Assembly (NCBI GenBank): GCA_036971475.1
Contig: JBAIZL010000008.1
Span: forward strand, 4,066,501-4,130,500
Direction: 5' to 3'
Length of the DNA stretch: 64,000 nt
Source: Prosapia bicincta
Lineage: Eukaryota > Arthropoda > Insecta > Hemiptera > Cercopidae
Shown: positions 42,208 through 55,006 of the stretch, one piece after another
How the letters are laid out: every line of letters begins with the position of its first letter
Numbering within the stretch: position 1 is the stretch's first letter
Program-made: the position numbers and the translations under genes
Notes under the pieces: model-generated
What the model was told of the DNA's origin: nothing
Seen by the model: only the letters and a program-made list of their open reading frames with translations
Databases searched by the model: none

Positions 42208-42643
42208 GAAGATATTTATATCTTCTATTTCTAGTATTATTCTTAAAAGTAAAAAAAAAATTATATTTATTTTTGAATAACAAATTTCTTGTAGCCAGAA
42301 AACTTTAAATTTCTCCACCCTAAACACACTCTCCATCTTTTAGGTAACAACAAGCTAAAAGTTCTTTCCTTCTTAAAACCATAGCAAAAAAAGAAAATGT
42401 AGGCAAAATTTTTAGAATCTATAAAATTGTGGCAATCTTTTAGTTAATTTCTTTGATTAGTACTATAATTACTGGTTGAAGTTATATTTATAGTTATAAA
42501 TTAATCGACTCGAATCTAGTAAAAAAATTAATTTGTATAAGGAAGTATATGAATATGTGTCTCGTGCAAAGCAATACAAAATAAATGCTAATATAATTTT
42601 TTTAATATTGACCGATAGGATCGCTTATAATTTTTACTTCTAG
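42205..42643. other. intron, nothing recognised
   Basis: AT-rich, ending in TTACTTCTAG. Confidence 0.6.
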
Positions 42644-42869
42644 AAAATGACACTGCCGTAGAAGAAAGAATCAGGAGAGCGTCCACAGGATTTGCTATTG
42701 ACAATGCTACCTATCTTGGTTTAAAACACTGTAAATGGCCAGGTCGAAATCAAATTATTGAATGCAAAATGTCATGGTGTACAAATACGTTTTTCCTGGA
42801 TGGTGCCCACACTCTGGAAAGTATTCAGCAATGTGTGGATTGGTTCCTACAAGCAAGTGAATCCATAAG
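42644..42869 (+). CDS. FPGS: FPGS exon with FLDGAHT
   Basis: ENDTAVEERIRRASTGFAID, NATYLGLKHCKWPGRNQIIE, SWCTNTFFLDGAHTLESIQQ, CVDWFLQASESIR. WPGR.Q..........FLDGAHT is the conserved start of the FPGS C-terminal domain; the DGAHT Asp/His bind substrate. Starts with two bases completing the previous codon, ends two bases into Arg before GTATAA. Confidence 0.97.
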
Positions 42870-43303
42870 GTATAATTGCATGTTTGCACAGGTTATACAA
42901 AATTATTATTTTTCTCTTATAGTGCTCCAATTTTTTAAACAAATATTAAAATTAACACATTGAAACCTACGCCCTAGTATAGAACGAGCTGTTTAATTAA
43001 TGCTTGCTGCCGACTCGCACATATTCTCTGTTTTATCGTTATTGTTCTTTATATTGGTTATTCTAATTTACATACCTTTAACTTTGGGCTAATCAGAGTT
43101 GCTTTTACGAACAAAAACACAATTTTTGAAGTAATTCGACTGAGAGCTAGCAGACAACTGTTTGACCAGTCGTAGGACATGTTTTTTTAGTGTGAATTGT
43201 TTACATGTCAACTTTGTTGCTTTAAATATTATCTTTCAGTTATTTAGTTTTAATTTTAATTTTTAGTGATTGTGTCATAGATATGATGGCTAAAGAGATT
43301 TTA
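42870..43303. other. intron, nothing recognised
   Basis: No firm feature; CCTACGCCCTAGTATAG near 42966 might be a transposon end. Confidence 0.5.
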
Positions 43304-43425
43304 GAAAGTGATTCAGTACGAGATATGTTGTTTTGTAACATTGACAGTAAAACCGATCAAGGGCGAAGTTCAATCGACTGAATGAAAACTTGAATGACTT
43401 GAATTTGGATTCTGATTCAGAGAGA
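43304..43425 (+). pseudogene. short coding-like fragment, unidentified
   Basis: ATGATGGCTAAAG opens MMAKEILESDSVRDMLFCNI and stops after about 30 codons. The following frame has LNDLNLDSDSEREI. The Asp/Ser-rich character recalls transposase N-termini such as piggyBac, but this is too short to name. Confidence 0.2.
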
Positions 43426-43862
43426 GAAATTTTCTTTAGTTTTAAAATGGTAATATTTATTTTCATTCCAATGTAAAATATGTGTAGTGTTGAACAGTCT
43501 AGCTGTTTTATTTATTTGACTTTTTTATACATTTTTCAAATGACCATAATCCGATTTGTATGTAAGTAATCGAAATTTTCTTTAGTTTTAAAATGGTAAT
43601 ATTTATTTTCATTCCAATGTAAAATATGTGTAGTGTTGAACAGTCTAGCTGTTTTATTTATTTGACTTTTTTATACATTTTTCAAATGACCATAATCCGA
43701 TTTGTATGTAAGTAATCGAAATTTTCTTTAGTTTTAAAATGGTAATATTTATTTTCATTCCAATGTAAAATATGTGTAGTGTTGAACAGTCTAGCTGTTT
43801 TATTTATTTGACTTTTTATACATTTTTCAAATGACCATAATCCGATTTGTATGTAAGTAATC
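43426..43862. repeat. 146-bp tandem triplication
   Basis: Units start at 43426, 43572 and 43718, each GAAATTTTCTTTAG to GTAAGTAATC, nearly identical (one T fewer in the third). The first unit begins inside the coding-like fragment. Confidence 0.95.
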
Positions 43863-45256
43863 AATTCATATCCATATATTTCTTGAAACTTTGTTTCATT
43901 CCCTTTAAAAACATGTATTTAAATATGTTTTATTATAAGTCATGAATTTTTTATATTTTACCTAAAAACCTCCAGGCAGATATAGACGGACACCTATTAT
44001 ACAAGACTGCTTCGTCTTAATAAAGCTGTGTTTGGGCTCCTATATTTTTATTTAGAATTTCATATTGTAGGATTTTCCTCCAAGTAAAATGCTTTCCTTC
44101 TAACCATATTGCAATGGTGTTTGGTGAGTTTGAAGCACTGGTGTCCTTATTCTAAATTAAAAATTGTGTCAGCATATAAGACTGACAGACACATAAGCTC
44201 ACTTATATTAAATATAGTTGATTTCCACACTTCTTGAACCAACAACTATATAACATACTACTTCAAGCTGTTTACTATACTATATATACCATTCTATTCG
44301 TTTACAGGTTTGTTACAAAATTAATTTCATTTAAAGTAATTATACGTCTGGTTGCAAATGTATTACTGAACTGATTTTGATGTTTAGTAATTTTATTTAG
44401 AATGTATATTTTTAAATGGTCGGCTGCAATAAAAATTGCTGCGAAAAATAAGATGAGTTCCATAAGTAGATAAACTACAAATTAGTTGAAATTTATCAGC
44501 AACATTGTAATATATAAGAACAGAATAAAGAATGAAGGTGAGGTGGGGGTTTAAAAACAACTGCCACTTTTCATGATAAGAACTATAGCAGTTGTATGTT
44601 TTAATGTATTTCTTTTTCTAATACTTTTTTGGAATGACAAAATGTCCATAAGTGATTTGCCTAAAGTGAACGTGTGATGTGAGTTAATTTATGACTAAGC
44701 TATTGGCCCTTTCTTTTTCACCAAAAAAATAATGGCATAATTTATTTTGACATGATGAAAATATTTTGTTTCTTCGAATCCAAGACATTGAACAACAAGC
44801 TGATCAAGCACTTATTTTAATGCAAAATGGCGCCCCCACCTCTTTAGCGACAGATAATGTGCGACACATTAAACAGAAGATTTCCAAATATGGGAATAAG
44901 CTGGGGTGCACATATTCTCTGGTACCTCTGGGGTACTAGTGTTCTGATTTGACATATTTAGATTTTTTATAGGGTTTCATAAAGAACATTGTATATGCTG
45001 AAAACATTTTGTTTAAAACATCTGCAAGATCAAATTTTGACAGCAATCTCGACTGTAACACAAGAGATTCTACTAAAGCAAGAAGTCGTATACCGCTTTA
45101 TGTTTGCAAATCAACAAATGGAGCTAACAAAAAACCATTAAGTCATGAAAAAACATTGTTATTTTCTCTTCAATTAGACATTTAAATTGTTTAGTTATTG
45201 AGCAGTCTTTCAGTAATACCCATTAAAAATTCAGGCATTTTTTTTTTAATTTGTAC

Positions 45257-45259
<3 letters not shown>
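43863..45259. other. intron, nothing recognised
   Basis: AT-rich, no convincing motif. Confidence 0.5.

Positions 45260-45297
<38 letters not shown>
45260..45297. repeat. (TA)n microsatellite
   Basis: TA run preceding a PLE-A long terminus. Confidence 0.9.
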
Positions 45298-45300
<3 letters not shown>

Positions 45301-45827
45301 TTGATATTTAACGTTATCCATTGTTTTTCCGTTGCACTGACTTTATGAAGTTAATATATTACTATGCAAGTAATTTTATCCACCATTAAGTGCAATAATT
45401 TTACCTTGAGTGATGAGGCACCTTTCGGTCGTTGACCATTGTCGAATCACTGATGTTTTTCTGTTGTGGATGTTCGGTCTGTGAAGTTGGTGTCTGTTGA
45501 CGTAACGCGCACTTTTTCTTGATCTGTGTGTATGATATTTCTATATAGTATGTCTTATGTATATGTTGTTTGTAGATTCATTAAGTTGTTGTGTATGTTT
45601 TTATAAATGTGGTATTTTTCTAGTGAGTTTAGTTCTATTGGGTTGTTATTTATTTCCAGTATGGTTAGGTTATTTTCGTAATTTGTTATTTCGTGTTTAT
45701 GGGATATTAGGTGTGCTGCAACATTTGATACTTTAGAATTTTTGTTTTTGAATGCTCTATAATGTTCTTCAAATCTTATTTTAAATGTTCTGGTTGTTTT
45801 TTCTATGTAAAAAGCGTTACTTTGTTG
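45298..45827 (-). mobile_element. PLE-A fragment (3' end plus GIY-YIG)
   Basis: Long terminus, 3' UTR, stop hairpin at 45410-45450 and the C-terminal GIY-YIG coding with FYIEKTTRTFKIRFEEHYRA (the usual YIGKT Gly is Glu here). It is joined at about 45830 to a PLE-B fragment. Confidence 0.85.
45410..45450 (-). ncRNA. PLE-A hammerhead-like hairpin
   Basis: GTGAT/ATCAC, core TCGACAAT, stem II GGTC-AAC-GACC, GAAA, GGTGCC. The loop differs from the AAGT and AAA copies while pairing is kept. Confidence 0.5.
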
Positions 45828-45835
45828 CACTTAGA

Positions 45836-46360
45836 GAATTCTCTAGATTTGATGCACCACAGATATAATAACTCTTCTTAGATCTGAGGTTCTCGAGGGG
45901 TGGGGGGTTACATTTTAATTATTTTGTGGTTTAACCATCATCAAAAGAGATAATGTAACTGTAACCATGTTAAGGTGTCTGTTGGGGTATCTATATTCAT
46001 AGTTCTAATGTCACATCTGTGGTCATTCATTCTGATCTAAAGACCATTTATGGTTGGCTTATGTATTGTCCTGTGAACATTGGAACTGATGTACGACATT
46101 TTTTTTTTTTTAATGCAGAAGTATGAAGACCCTCAATCTTAAAGTCCATACTGGTTGTTATGCTATTGAAACTATACTTGGGAGGTGTATTGGGCATGTC
46201 TTAGATCTAGGACTATTGCATGGAAAGGAACCATGAAAGTGTTTGTACAGGTTTTTAATATTAGGATCTGATAATTTAGGATGTACTAAAAGTTTTATAA
46301 ATTGGAGGGTTGCTTGAAGGAATGGGTCAGCAAAACAATTTTGGTTTGGGTAGAAGCTTG
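45836..46360 (-). mobile_element. PLE-B fragment, diverged
   Basis: Minus-strand homology to 24963-25450 in order: post-RT NLK..L segment, Cys-rich GIY-YIG start, then CATAAGCCAACCATAAATGG and the H-x-x-D-V region. ORFs are broken. Homology may extend to about 46840 but I could not establish it. Confidence 0.65.
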
Positions 46361-47197
46361 AAAAATCTTGAAACCAACTATCAATATTTTATTTAGCTTT
46401 CATAGACTAGGCTGGTAACCAGTAACTAAAGTAAGTTTATTTTGTTTCATTGGTGGTTTAGGGTGATCATGAAGATTTAGTCCGAGTCATTTTGAGTAAC
46501 CTATACTTTGAAAACTTGTTTTATTTTTTATTGATTCTTCCAATTCTCTACTATTGGAGAAAATTCTATTAGCCAGCTCCTAATTGACTGGCTGTATGAA
46601 ATATGTTTATAGGATGATAGAAGGTGATGGTTTCTAGACTTATCCCAGGAGAATTGCAGTACTAAGAATATTGATAAACTGTTCAAAAATGTTGCATGTG
46701 TTCAAGTACCCAGAATGCCGATTAGCAAAATGTTGTCACAATGGTGGGTGTTTTTGTGACTTTTAAAATTTCCTCTCTCATGTAAACGTTTGTGTACAAG
46801 GAGGCCATCCTACTACTAATTCCTCTGATTTGTTGGTAATTTTTTCTCTCACACAACATTTTTCCTTTCAGTGATAAATAAATCTGGCAATGTTAACAAG
46901 AAAAGCTGTAGTGGAATAAGGCTTGTGTGAGTGTTTGTTTAGCTAATTTTCAAGAGGTGATAGGCAATGTGCGTGAGGGATGTTTGTGAGAAATAAGTAA
47001 CATGTATAGCAGACCAAAATGGCTTCATGGGACGTTAGAAGTACAGGTTAAGTTAGCTGGTCTATGAAATGATTACACATTTACCATATAAAAGTGTAAG
47101 TGATAAGTGTATACAAGAAAACAGTATTGCTATAATGAAAATTATAACATGTAACAACATTGATTTTTGTTGAAAAAAAAGTATTTAACTGTTTCAG
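46361..47197. other. intron, possible PLE-B extension
   Basis: Fragments such as YLNTCN and HKNTHHCDNILL in the minus frames could be RT relics; not supported enough to call. Ends in TGTTTCAG. Confidence 0.35.
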
Positions 47198-47340
47198 GGT
47201 TAAATCTCATCGGACATTGTTATTCAATGCAACAGGAGACAGAGATGATGCTCTGTTAATGGGACCTTTTTTCAAGTGTCACTTTGATACGGTTTTATTC
47301 TGCCCTAATTTGGCCTCAAAGCAGTTGGCGTCTTCTTCAG
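47198..47340 (+). CDS. FPGS: FPGS exon with LLFNATGDRD
   Basis: Completes Arg, then VKSHRTLLFNATGDRDDALL, MGPFFKCHFDTVLFCPNLAS, KQLASSS. LLFN.TGDRD....L......FD...FCPN is diagnostic of the FPGS C-terminal domain. Ends in phase 1, donor GTATAG. Either terminal exon (51698 or 55297) can be joined in phase. Confidence 0.97.
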
Positions 47341-47352
47341 GTATAGCACCAT

Positions 47353-47568
47353 AGACTTGATCTTTTCTATTAAATGGTTCATGTTTTAACAGTTAATTGT
47401 TTATGCATTAATTTGAAAAGTTGTTGAGTTGTTTTAATTTATTCAATAAAAATAATTTTAAGACTTGATCTTTTCTATTAAATGGTTCATGTTTTAACAG
47501 TTAATTGTTTATGCATTAATTTGAAAAGTTGTTGAGTTGTTTTAATTTATTCAATAAAAATAATTTTA
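47353..47568. repeat. 108-bp tandem duplication
   Basis: 47353-47460 and 47461-47568 are essentially identical, beginning AGACTTGATCTTTTC, just downstream of the exon's donor. Confidence 0.95.
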
Positions 47569-47574
47569 ATATTC

Positions 47575-47830
47575 GCCTATTAATATTTCAAGTAATAGAA
47601 TTGTTTTTTTGATTTATATATTTTTTAAAGCTTTTTGCTAACAAAACGTATTATTACGAATAATAAAAGATTATTTTTCATCTTCAATTTTTCCTGAAAA
47701 TCGGTAATACATTTATTAATGGATAGCTTTGAAAAATATATAAATTAGAAAACAATTTTTGTACTTCAAATATTTTTACTATATTAGTTTCCATCTTCAA
47801 GTGAGCTACCAGATTTTAAACAAAAACGAT
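47575..47830. mobile_element. decayed relative of the foldback hammerhead element
   Basis: ATTGTTTTTTTGATTTATAT and, inverted, ATATAAATTAGAAAACAATT frame a short palindrome with CCTGAAAATCGGTAATACAT, a ruined hammerhead box corresponding to 39355. Confidence 0.6.
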
Positions 47831-47879
47831 TTGTAAATATGTTACACTTGCCTATAGTAGTACTTACTTTTATAATTGA

Positions 47880-48070
47880 CTGAAGTGTTTTTTTCAGTCA
47901 TTTCTTCTTCTTTTTTGATTGAAAAAGATCATTGTATGATCAAAATATTTCAATAATGTGATGTGTTTTTAATGTGTGTATTTATTTATTTCCAAGATTG
48001 CAGTTTTGGACTATTGCTACTAGGTAAGTCTGTCAGTCTCCTATCTAATTCAAAAATTCCTATATATGTG
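47880..48070 (+). mobile_element. M1-like module, degenerate
   Basis: TTTTTTGATTGAAAAAGATC, ATTGTATGATCAAAATATTT (broken hammerhead, 47913-47956), TTTCCAAGATTGCAG, TAGGTAAGTCTGTCAGTC, followed by (TG)n and a PLE-A terminus. Confidence 0.7.
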
Positions 48071-48076
48071 TGTGTG

Positions 48077-48620
48077 GTATTTAACATTGTTTATTATTGT
48101 TCCATTGCACTGACTTTATAGAGTTGTTATATATGTTATTGTAAACAATTATTCCACCATTTAAGTGCAATTCATTTTATCTTATAATGAGGTGCCTTTT
48201 TGTCACTTGACCATTGTCATATCACTGAAATATATCTACTGATTGATATGTAGGTTGAAAAACTTTAAGTAGAGCTGTTTACCTTGTGGTATTTAACATT
48301 GTCCACTATTGTTCCGCTGCACTGACTTTATAAAGTTATTGTATGTTATTGTAAACAATTATTCTCCCACTAACTGGCAGTTAATTTTTACCTTATGATG
48401 AGGCACCTTTCAGTCACTTGACCATTGTCGAATCACTGAATTATTATTCTACTGTTGTTTTTCGGTCTGTGATGTTGGTACTTGTTGTTGACATCATATG
48501 CATTTTGTTGTGTATTCTATTTAAAATGTTTTTGAACAGCGTGTCGTTTGTATATGGTGTCTGTTGGTTAGTTGGGTTATTGTGTTGGTTTTTATATATG
48601 TGGTATTTTTATTATTTATG
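48077..48620 (-). mobile_element. two diverged PLE-A 3' ends in tandem
   Basis: 48077-48236 and 48288-48620 both show the long terminus, 3' UTR and stop hairpin (best at about 48394-48436) in the same orientation. The second continues into the last about 50 codons. More substitutions than other copies: an older subfamily. Confidence 0.75.
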
Positions 48621-50040
48621 TTCTATAGTCTGTATAATGTGTCCTGTCTTATGGGGGGCTTTGCTGCCTGCCGGATCAGCCCCATTTAGCTGACTGGTCC
48701 AGAAGATAGACTAAATTACATTGACCATAAATAATTACTAATATCTGGTTTTATGGAGTCTTAGTACAAAGCTAGTAATATTAAATTAAGTTTTGTAGTC
48801 AATTTTGTCATAGTTTCTCCTTTGTCAAGTCACTGTAATATTTTATGTTTTATGTACAAGAACTGTTTTTGCTTGTTTGCTGTAATTAATTTCATTAAAA
48901 AATTGCCATTTACAAGGCTCACTTGATCTGAATTCCACAATAAATTGTGTAAAAAATACTCGTAAACTTTTTGTGGAATCGGTATTTGCAGAGAAATGCA
49001 CGGTATAACTGTTTCACAAACTTACGAAATGTAGTGTTCATGATATTTTAGTTTGTTCCACACGACAGCTATGGTTAGTCAGGATTATTACAAAGCAGCT
49101 TGAGTATCCTGATATCACTCGGCACATCCGAGTATATACACCATTACTCTTAGGGTTAGTCACTAATTAATAAAGACTTCTCAGCACATCTAAACAGAGT
49201 CCAGCCACAGTTACTTAAGATTTAAGAGTTCTCTAGAAACTAAAAATTAAAGTTTCATGAAAACATTTTGAGTTTGGAAAAGGGGGGGAAATTATTTTGA
49301 TATTGCAGTGAGGGGGTAAATAAACAAAATTGTGTTGAAAAGGTATTACAGTAGATACTTCAACTCAGCAGGACATAGGTTATAATTAACCCAAGTAGTA
49401 GTAGATTTTAGCAGTTGAATATGTTAAGCAGAAAATGTAATTCATGTGGTAAGAATATATCTAGAATATATAAAGAACTATATCTATTGACATTCAGAAA
49501 ATTCATTGTACATTATCCTCAGATTAAATTATATATTGTGACAATTGAGTCAAATGAATGATAGTGTAAGATGTGGATTGATCTGTTTAAATTCATTATA
49601 ATTAGTGAAGTTTAACTACATTCAATTAAAAATATGAGTCACTCTGGAAACCTTATACTGTGTATGTGCCTAAAAACTCAGTCCCCTCAGATAAACATGT
49701 TTTTATTTTCATATTAAAATTTAATTTGTTAAATTACATATTTAATCGTAGTATTTTTATAATTTAAAAATAAATTGGAGATTTGCTTAGATTTAAATAA
49801 AAGAATTACAGGTAACAATCTTTTAGTGTTTAATTGGCTCACAACTGGGACAGTCATAATATAAATATAAATCCTAACCTACAAAATGTCAATTTATCAA
49901 ACCTCTAAAATTCTATTTCAATTGATTTTTTCTTGTTATATGCCTTAACAGACCAATTTATTGTATGAATTGTCCTATTCTAATTGGACTTGGGTTATGT
50001 TGTTTTCTATCTTTTATTATTCAAATCTATACCTTCTAAC
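48621..50040. other. intron, nothing recognised
   Basis: AT-rich, no motif. Confidence 0.55.
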
Positions 50041-50042
50041 TA

Positions 50043-50701
50043 CAGTAGAGTCTCGAAAATCCAAATCCTGATGTTTTGAGCTTCCGTATAATTTGAGCCT
50101 TTTTCTGTTTGAGCCTATTATATCTATTTGAAAGAAAATGAGTTGGGCGTCCAAGAAATAGTAATAAAAATTTAAAAAATGAATCGGAATTCAAGAAATA
50201 TTTATATCAATACGTCATGCAAAGGAAATGAAACAGGCTTCCAAGAAATGCTTATATCAATACTTTATTTTTCTTCCTCCCCATCTGTTGTTGTTAAGCT
50301 GTCACTTTTGCCCTATTATGTTGTGTTTGAATATCAGTATCAGTTATGTTTAGATGACAGAAGGTCAATGGGCCATAAAAATTTTTCTTTATTTATGCTG
50401 TAAGTTTTGACAGTCAAGAAGTATCCCTACACAAATGTTTATTCTTATGCATGACATCAAAAAATAAACTCTCTTGGAACAAACAAATCAATCAAACAAT
50501 GACAAAACACTCATGATTAGCTAGACTTGTCTTTATTTCAGCTATTAATAAATTCGGATCTGGCTGTCCCCACATTGAAATGGATTAGGGTTCATTAGAA
50601 GTCCTAATTTTTCTAATGCTCAGGAACTTTTTCCGTGTAATCCGAGTTTTTGGTAAATGGGGTCTCAGTCCCATTTAACTTTAATTATCGAGACTCTACT
50701 G
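50043..50701. mobile_element. pogo-type MITE, 659 bp
   Basis: TA at 50041-50042 and 50702-50703. TIRs CAGTAGAGTCTCGAAAATCC and CAGTAGAGTCTCGATAATTA. Interior shared with 54358-55006 and 23815-24065. Non-autonomous. Confidence 0.88.
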
Positions 50702-50703
50702 TA

Positions 50704-51697
50704 CTTTTTTCAACAATTTCATTTTCCTATAGTTGCCACCATAACTCTTAATTAATAACTTAATGTACACAGTTAAAGAGTATTTAAAAAACCCATAATA
50801 ATACGAGGGCCATTCAATAAAGAGAGAAATTGATGTTGAACAGAAACAATTTTTTTAAAAATACTTGTTGCAAAGAAGTATGTGTGGTTGCTAAATCACT
50901 TTCCCGCTAATTCTTTGACATCATCCAAACAAATTAAAACAAGAGAGAGATACATCTAGACAGTTTAGAAGATGAGGTGTATATCTTAACTCATTTTTTT
51001 AAATGTTTTCTTGATGCAGCTGGACAGTGTGAGAGCAAGCATTGGCAAGTAGCAAAACCCTCTCTTTTCTTTTAGATTTATATCATTTCTGGGTTTACTT
51101 TAATAAGCATATATGAATAATAGATACTGTTTATTGTACACTGATCTTCCAAGTAATCACTGGGTTTAAGTTAAACAGTTAACTTCAAAAGAACTTTGCT
51201 CTTCAATAACTGAGGTTTGACTGTTTACCAACTAATAAACATTTCTAAGGTTAGTATCACTTTCACCATATCGTAAAATCATTCTAAATGATTTTCCCCC
51301 GGTTTTTTACCTTTAGAAAGCAAAAAAATTATCATTGAATGTTGTTAGTTTTTGTTAGTTGTTGTCACTGAATGATAAGTGCAGTTTTGAGGTTATAAAC
51401 AAAACAATTGTAATATAATTGTCATCTGGCAAGTGATGCCTACATACAGTCGTAAAATTAAAGATGTTTACAAACGGTTTCATCACTACAGCAATTTGTC
51501 TTTTTAATTATTGAATAGCCCTTATACTTACCATAACCCTCTATCTATCGTTACTCTATGTTTATTGTTAACCTTCGACTGTAAAGTTGAAATGCTTATA
51601 TTTTAGAAATGTTTTCCTGACCACTTAAAAGTAGCTTATTGGACATATTTATAAAATTCAAAGCCTTACTTTAATTTACACTTAATTTTCATTTCAG
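50704..51697. other. intron preceding decayed exon copy
   Basis: The last about 130 bases (ACTGTAAAGTTGAAATGC, TTTTAGAAATGTTTT, ATTTCAG) align with those before 55297, so the duplication included intron flank. Confidence 0.6.
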
Positions 51698-51946
51698 ATC
51701 GAAATCGGAAAACTGAGCCACAATTGAATTGTAGCAAAAACAATACCGCTATTTGGAAAAATGTTGAAAAGAATGAAGGCGGTTACAAAGAAATGCATGT
51801 AGCTATGTACCCTCTAGTTTTGGATGCTTTGACCTACTTAGAAAGAATACGAGAAGGACGGCAATTGCTTGTACCAGGTTCCATTACGTAATAGGGATAC
51901 GTTTAGTATTTAGACCCAGATTTGATCATAGCTTCTGTTCCTTTTA
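51698..51946 (+). pseudogene. FPGS: duplicated FPGS terminal exon, decayed
   Basis: Acceptor ATTTCAG, same phase as 55297. Reads RKTEPQLNCSKNNTAIWKNV, then MHVAMYPLVLDALTYLERIR, QLLVPGSIT and stops at TAA 51889-51891. Compared with 55297 the core IWKN.EK..G.....HVAM.P.V.DALT..E is conserved. The essential end is altered: VTGSLHL has become VPGSIT, and small deletions shift the frame. DNA homology runs to about 51946. If spliced it would give a protein lacking the last about 20 residues. Confidence 0.88.
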
Positions 51947-54357
51947 ATACAAATAATCAGTAAAAATAATGTAAAAATCAAAAATTCAGTTATGTGTTGC
52001 CCACTACATGCAAAACTAGGTTGACACCATTATTTCATGTATTGAGTAACATTATAGTGTTTTATATACCGGAGAGCAAAATTATATTGCAGTAGAAAAG
52101 TGTGGAGAACCAAAAAATGATGCATTTTTTAACTGAGAAAAAATTTCTAAATCTAGGAAACTTATTAATTATAAATTTAAATACAGTTTTAATCTTAGCA
52201 TGTGGATATCTTTATAAATCGATAAAGTCTGTAACGTGATTTGTTGTATTTAGAAGTTTCGACGTCTAAATCCTACTACAGTTTTAGAAAATCAAATCGT
52301 CTTGACATGTTATAACCTTTATGGGTTCTGTGTACACATTTAACATGAATTCGTCTGAGTCCATTAGACAATATTGGTGTCTCCTGAGCGTACTATGATT
52401 TTGTTTTTGCATTCTGTGTGATGTAAAATGTGTTAAATTTGTAATTTGTTACACTGTTGTTACGATTGTAAAACTTGTGTAACTGACCCCACATTACACC
52501 TAAATGAATGGCTAAATCTGTGGTACCCAAAAAACATTTAAAATTTTTCTAGGCTGTAGTGTAAAAAGTTCACAAATCATTAAACATATTTTTTGTGTAC
52601 TGAAAACTCAACAAATGAACTAATTTTTAGGTGTATTATGTAACTAATGGATCAACGTCTCATCACCATCAAAAGAGATCGATATTTCTATTAAACATTT
52701 CTAATTATTTATTAAAGGCAATTGAGTATTTATTGACAGTTTTATCACAAATACATTTAATTACATTCTCAGAAAATACAATTCTACTTGGTTTAAAAAT
52801 AGGAATTTCTGAAAGCATGACAAACATATTGGATAGAAGTAATGATTTTGTCTAAAATTACAAGTGTGAACCTCAGTTCACAATTACAATATAACTTCAG
52901 TAATAGTCATTTCAGTTTGTATAATAAGATTGGAGAAATTGGTACTACTTTTTCTTTGTTTTTTTTACATCTAAGTAGTGCCAGCCAGAGTCATGGAGGG
53001 AGAGAGAGAGAGAGAGTCGAGCTCGCTTGAGTGCAAGAGAGACGAGCCGTGACAAACACACCAGAAATGTTTTTTCACCGTGTCATAAATAATAATAATA
53101 TTTTTGATATCTCAAATCTGCATTTGCTATAATTGTTAAATTCATTCAAAGAAACCTGTATATAAATAAAGCATAGTTGATAATTTATTAATTAATTAAT
53201 TAATTATTTCCCCAATTAAATTACACCACACACGTATTTTAAGTTAAAATAAAACAAGAATCGGAATCAACACTTTAATCAATAGAGAATCAAGCCATCT
53301 CTACTATTTATGCACATATTGTTAGTAGTGGTTAGTTCCTGTCACAAAATGTATAGTTGAACAAAAAAATTACTACTAATAAATTTTACTTTAGATCTTT
53401 AAGGAGTAGCTAAACTAATGAATTGGGTTATTTTAATAAGATATCTGTGCTTATGTTTTCTTTGATATAATTCTAATATTTGGCTAACGCTGGTCGATTT
53501 CTGACTTACATATGTCTAAATGTTATCTCCATTTCCTCACATCTACTATGTAAACTACTACTATCATATGGTTAATACTTTGATGGTTGTCTCAAATATC
53601 ACTGTCAAATAATAATAGGAGTATATACTTCCACCAAAATATGGTGTGATTTATCTTTGTAACATATACAGTTATAATGAGGTTCTATTTAATTTGGGAG
53701 ATTTAATGAATGTACCAAATAAAACAAAAAATTAAAAAACTAAAGATTATCAATACTCAAGCAGACGAGCCAATAACAGACACTGGCCTCAGTAACTATT
53801 TACTCAACATGTTTCACAGTAAAACAAAAAGTATGAAAATACTATTGATATTTCAAGATAAACTTATTTACATCATGGAAAAAGGGAGTGGATTTTATAC
53901 AATGACCAACAGCTTATTCTAGAATTTTTCTAGTGGTGATACAGAAAGGGGAACCTCTATTACCTACTAAAATATATAGTTTGCAGATATAAAATTATCT
54001 GGTTCCTGAATTCATAGAGTTGAGCCAATGTATTTATTCACCAGAAAAGATACTTTCTTGGATTTGAACCATTTGGTAATACCTTGTTATTTTCATTAAT
54101 AAAGCTTAATTGAGGAAATGTTCAACTGCTGAAAGGGGTTATAATTATTTGCGTATGCAGAAGGTGTTGAATACTTTCCAAAAAGACAATGTCAGAAGTT
54201 GTTGCACTCGCATAGACTGGTGCTGGATAATAAATATTAAACAAAACATTTTTTCACATGAATGATTATTTTCATTTATTCTTGATGCCATATAGCAATA
54301 TTCATAATATTTCATAGTAGAAAACTAAGTTAGTGATCAATTACATATCTTTATATA
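51947..54357. other. intron between the two terminal exons
   Basis: Contains a (GA)n stretch at about 52998-53023 and (TTAA)n at about 53188-53208. No genes or named repeats seen. Confidence 0.55.
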
Positions 54358-55006
54358 CAGTAGAGTCTTGAAAATCCGAGTAGATTTTCCGAGTTTCTGT
54401 TGAATTCGAGGCTTTTTCTATTTGAGCCTATTTTATCTATTTGAAAAAAAATGCGTCGTAAGTCCAAGAAATGTTTATAGCCATAAAGAAAATAAATTGG
54501 GCATTCAAGAAATATTTATATTAGTATGGTATTTTCCTTAATCCCCATTCTGTAGTATCATTCAGTTCACTAGTGTCCTATAGTTTGGTGTATTACCCAA
54601 CTTCATCAGTTCATCATCAGTTTTGTTTGAATGTCCTTATCAGTTATGTATAGATGTCTGACAGAAGGTCAATGGGCTATAAATATCTCTCTTTATTTAT
54701 GCCTAATGTTTTGACAGTCGACAAATATCCCTTAGAAAGCACAAATGTCTTGGTCTTGTGCATGACATATGAAAAAATGAACTCTCTTGTAGCAAACAAT
54801 GACGTCAATGGACTGGTCTTTATTCACACTATTAATAAATCCGGATTGTCTCCCCTTTGATCGGGGTATGAGGGGTTTTACTGTATTAAGGTTCTTTAGA
54901 AGTCCTATTTTTCCTATGCTCAGAAACTTATTTCAGTGTAATTCGAGTTTTCAGTAATTCGAGGGGGTCTTGTTCACATTCGCCGCGAATTATCGAGGCT
55001 CTACTG
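54358..55006. mobile_element. pogo-type MITE, 649 bp
   Basis: TA at 54356-54357 and 55007-55008. TIRs CAGTAGAGTCTTGAAAATCC and CAGTAGAGCCTCGATAATTC. Sister of the MITE at 50043; both sit upstream of a copy of the terminal exon. Confidence 0.88.

Noticed and set aside
52842..53030. ORF ending in (GA)n
   Set aside because: Short, AT-rich, lacks homology and runs into a microsatellite.
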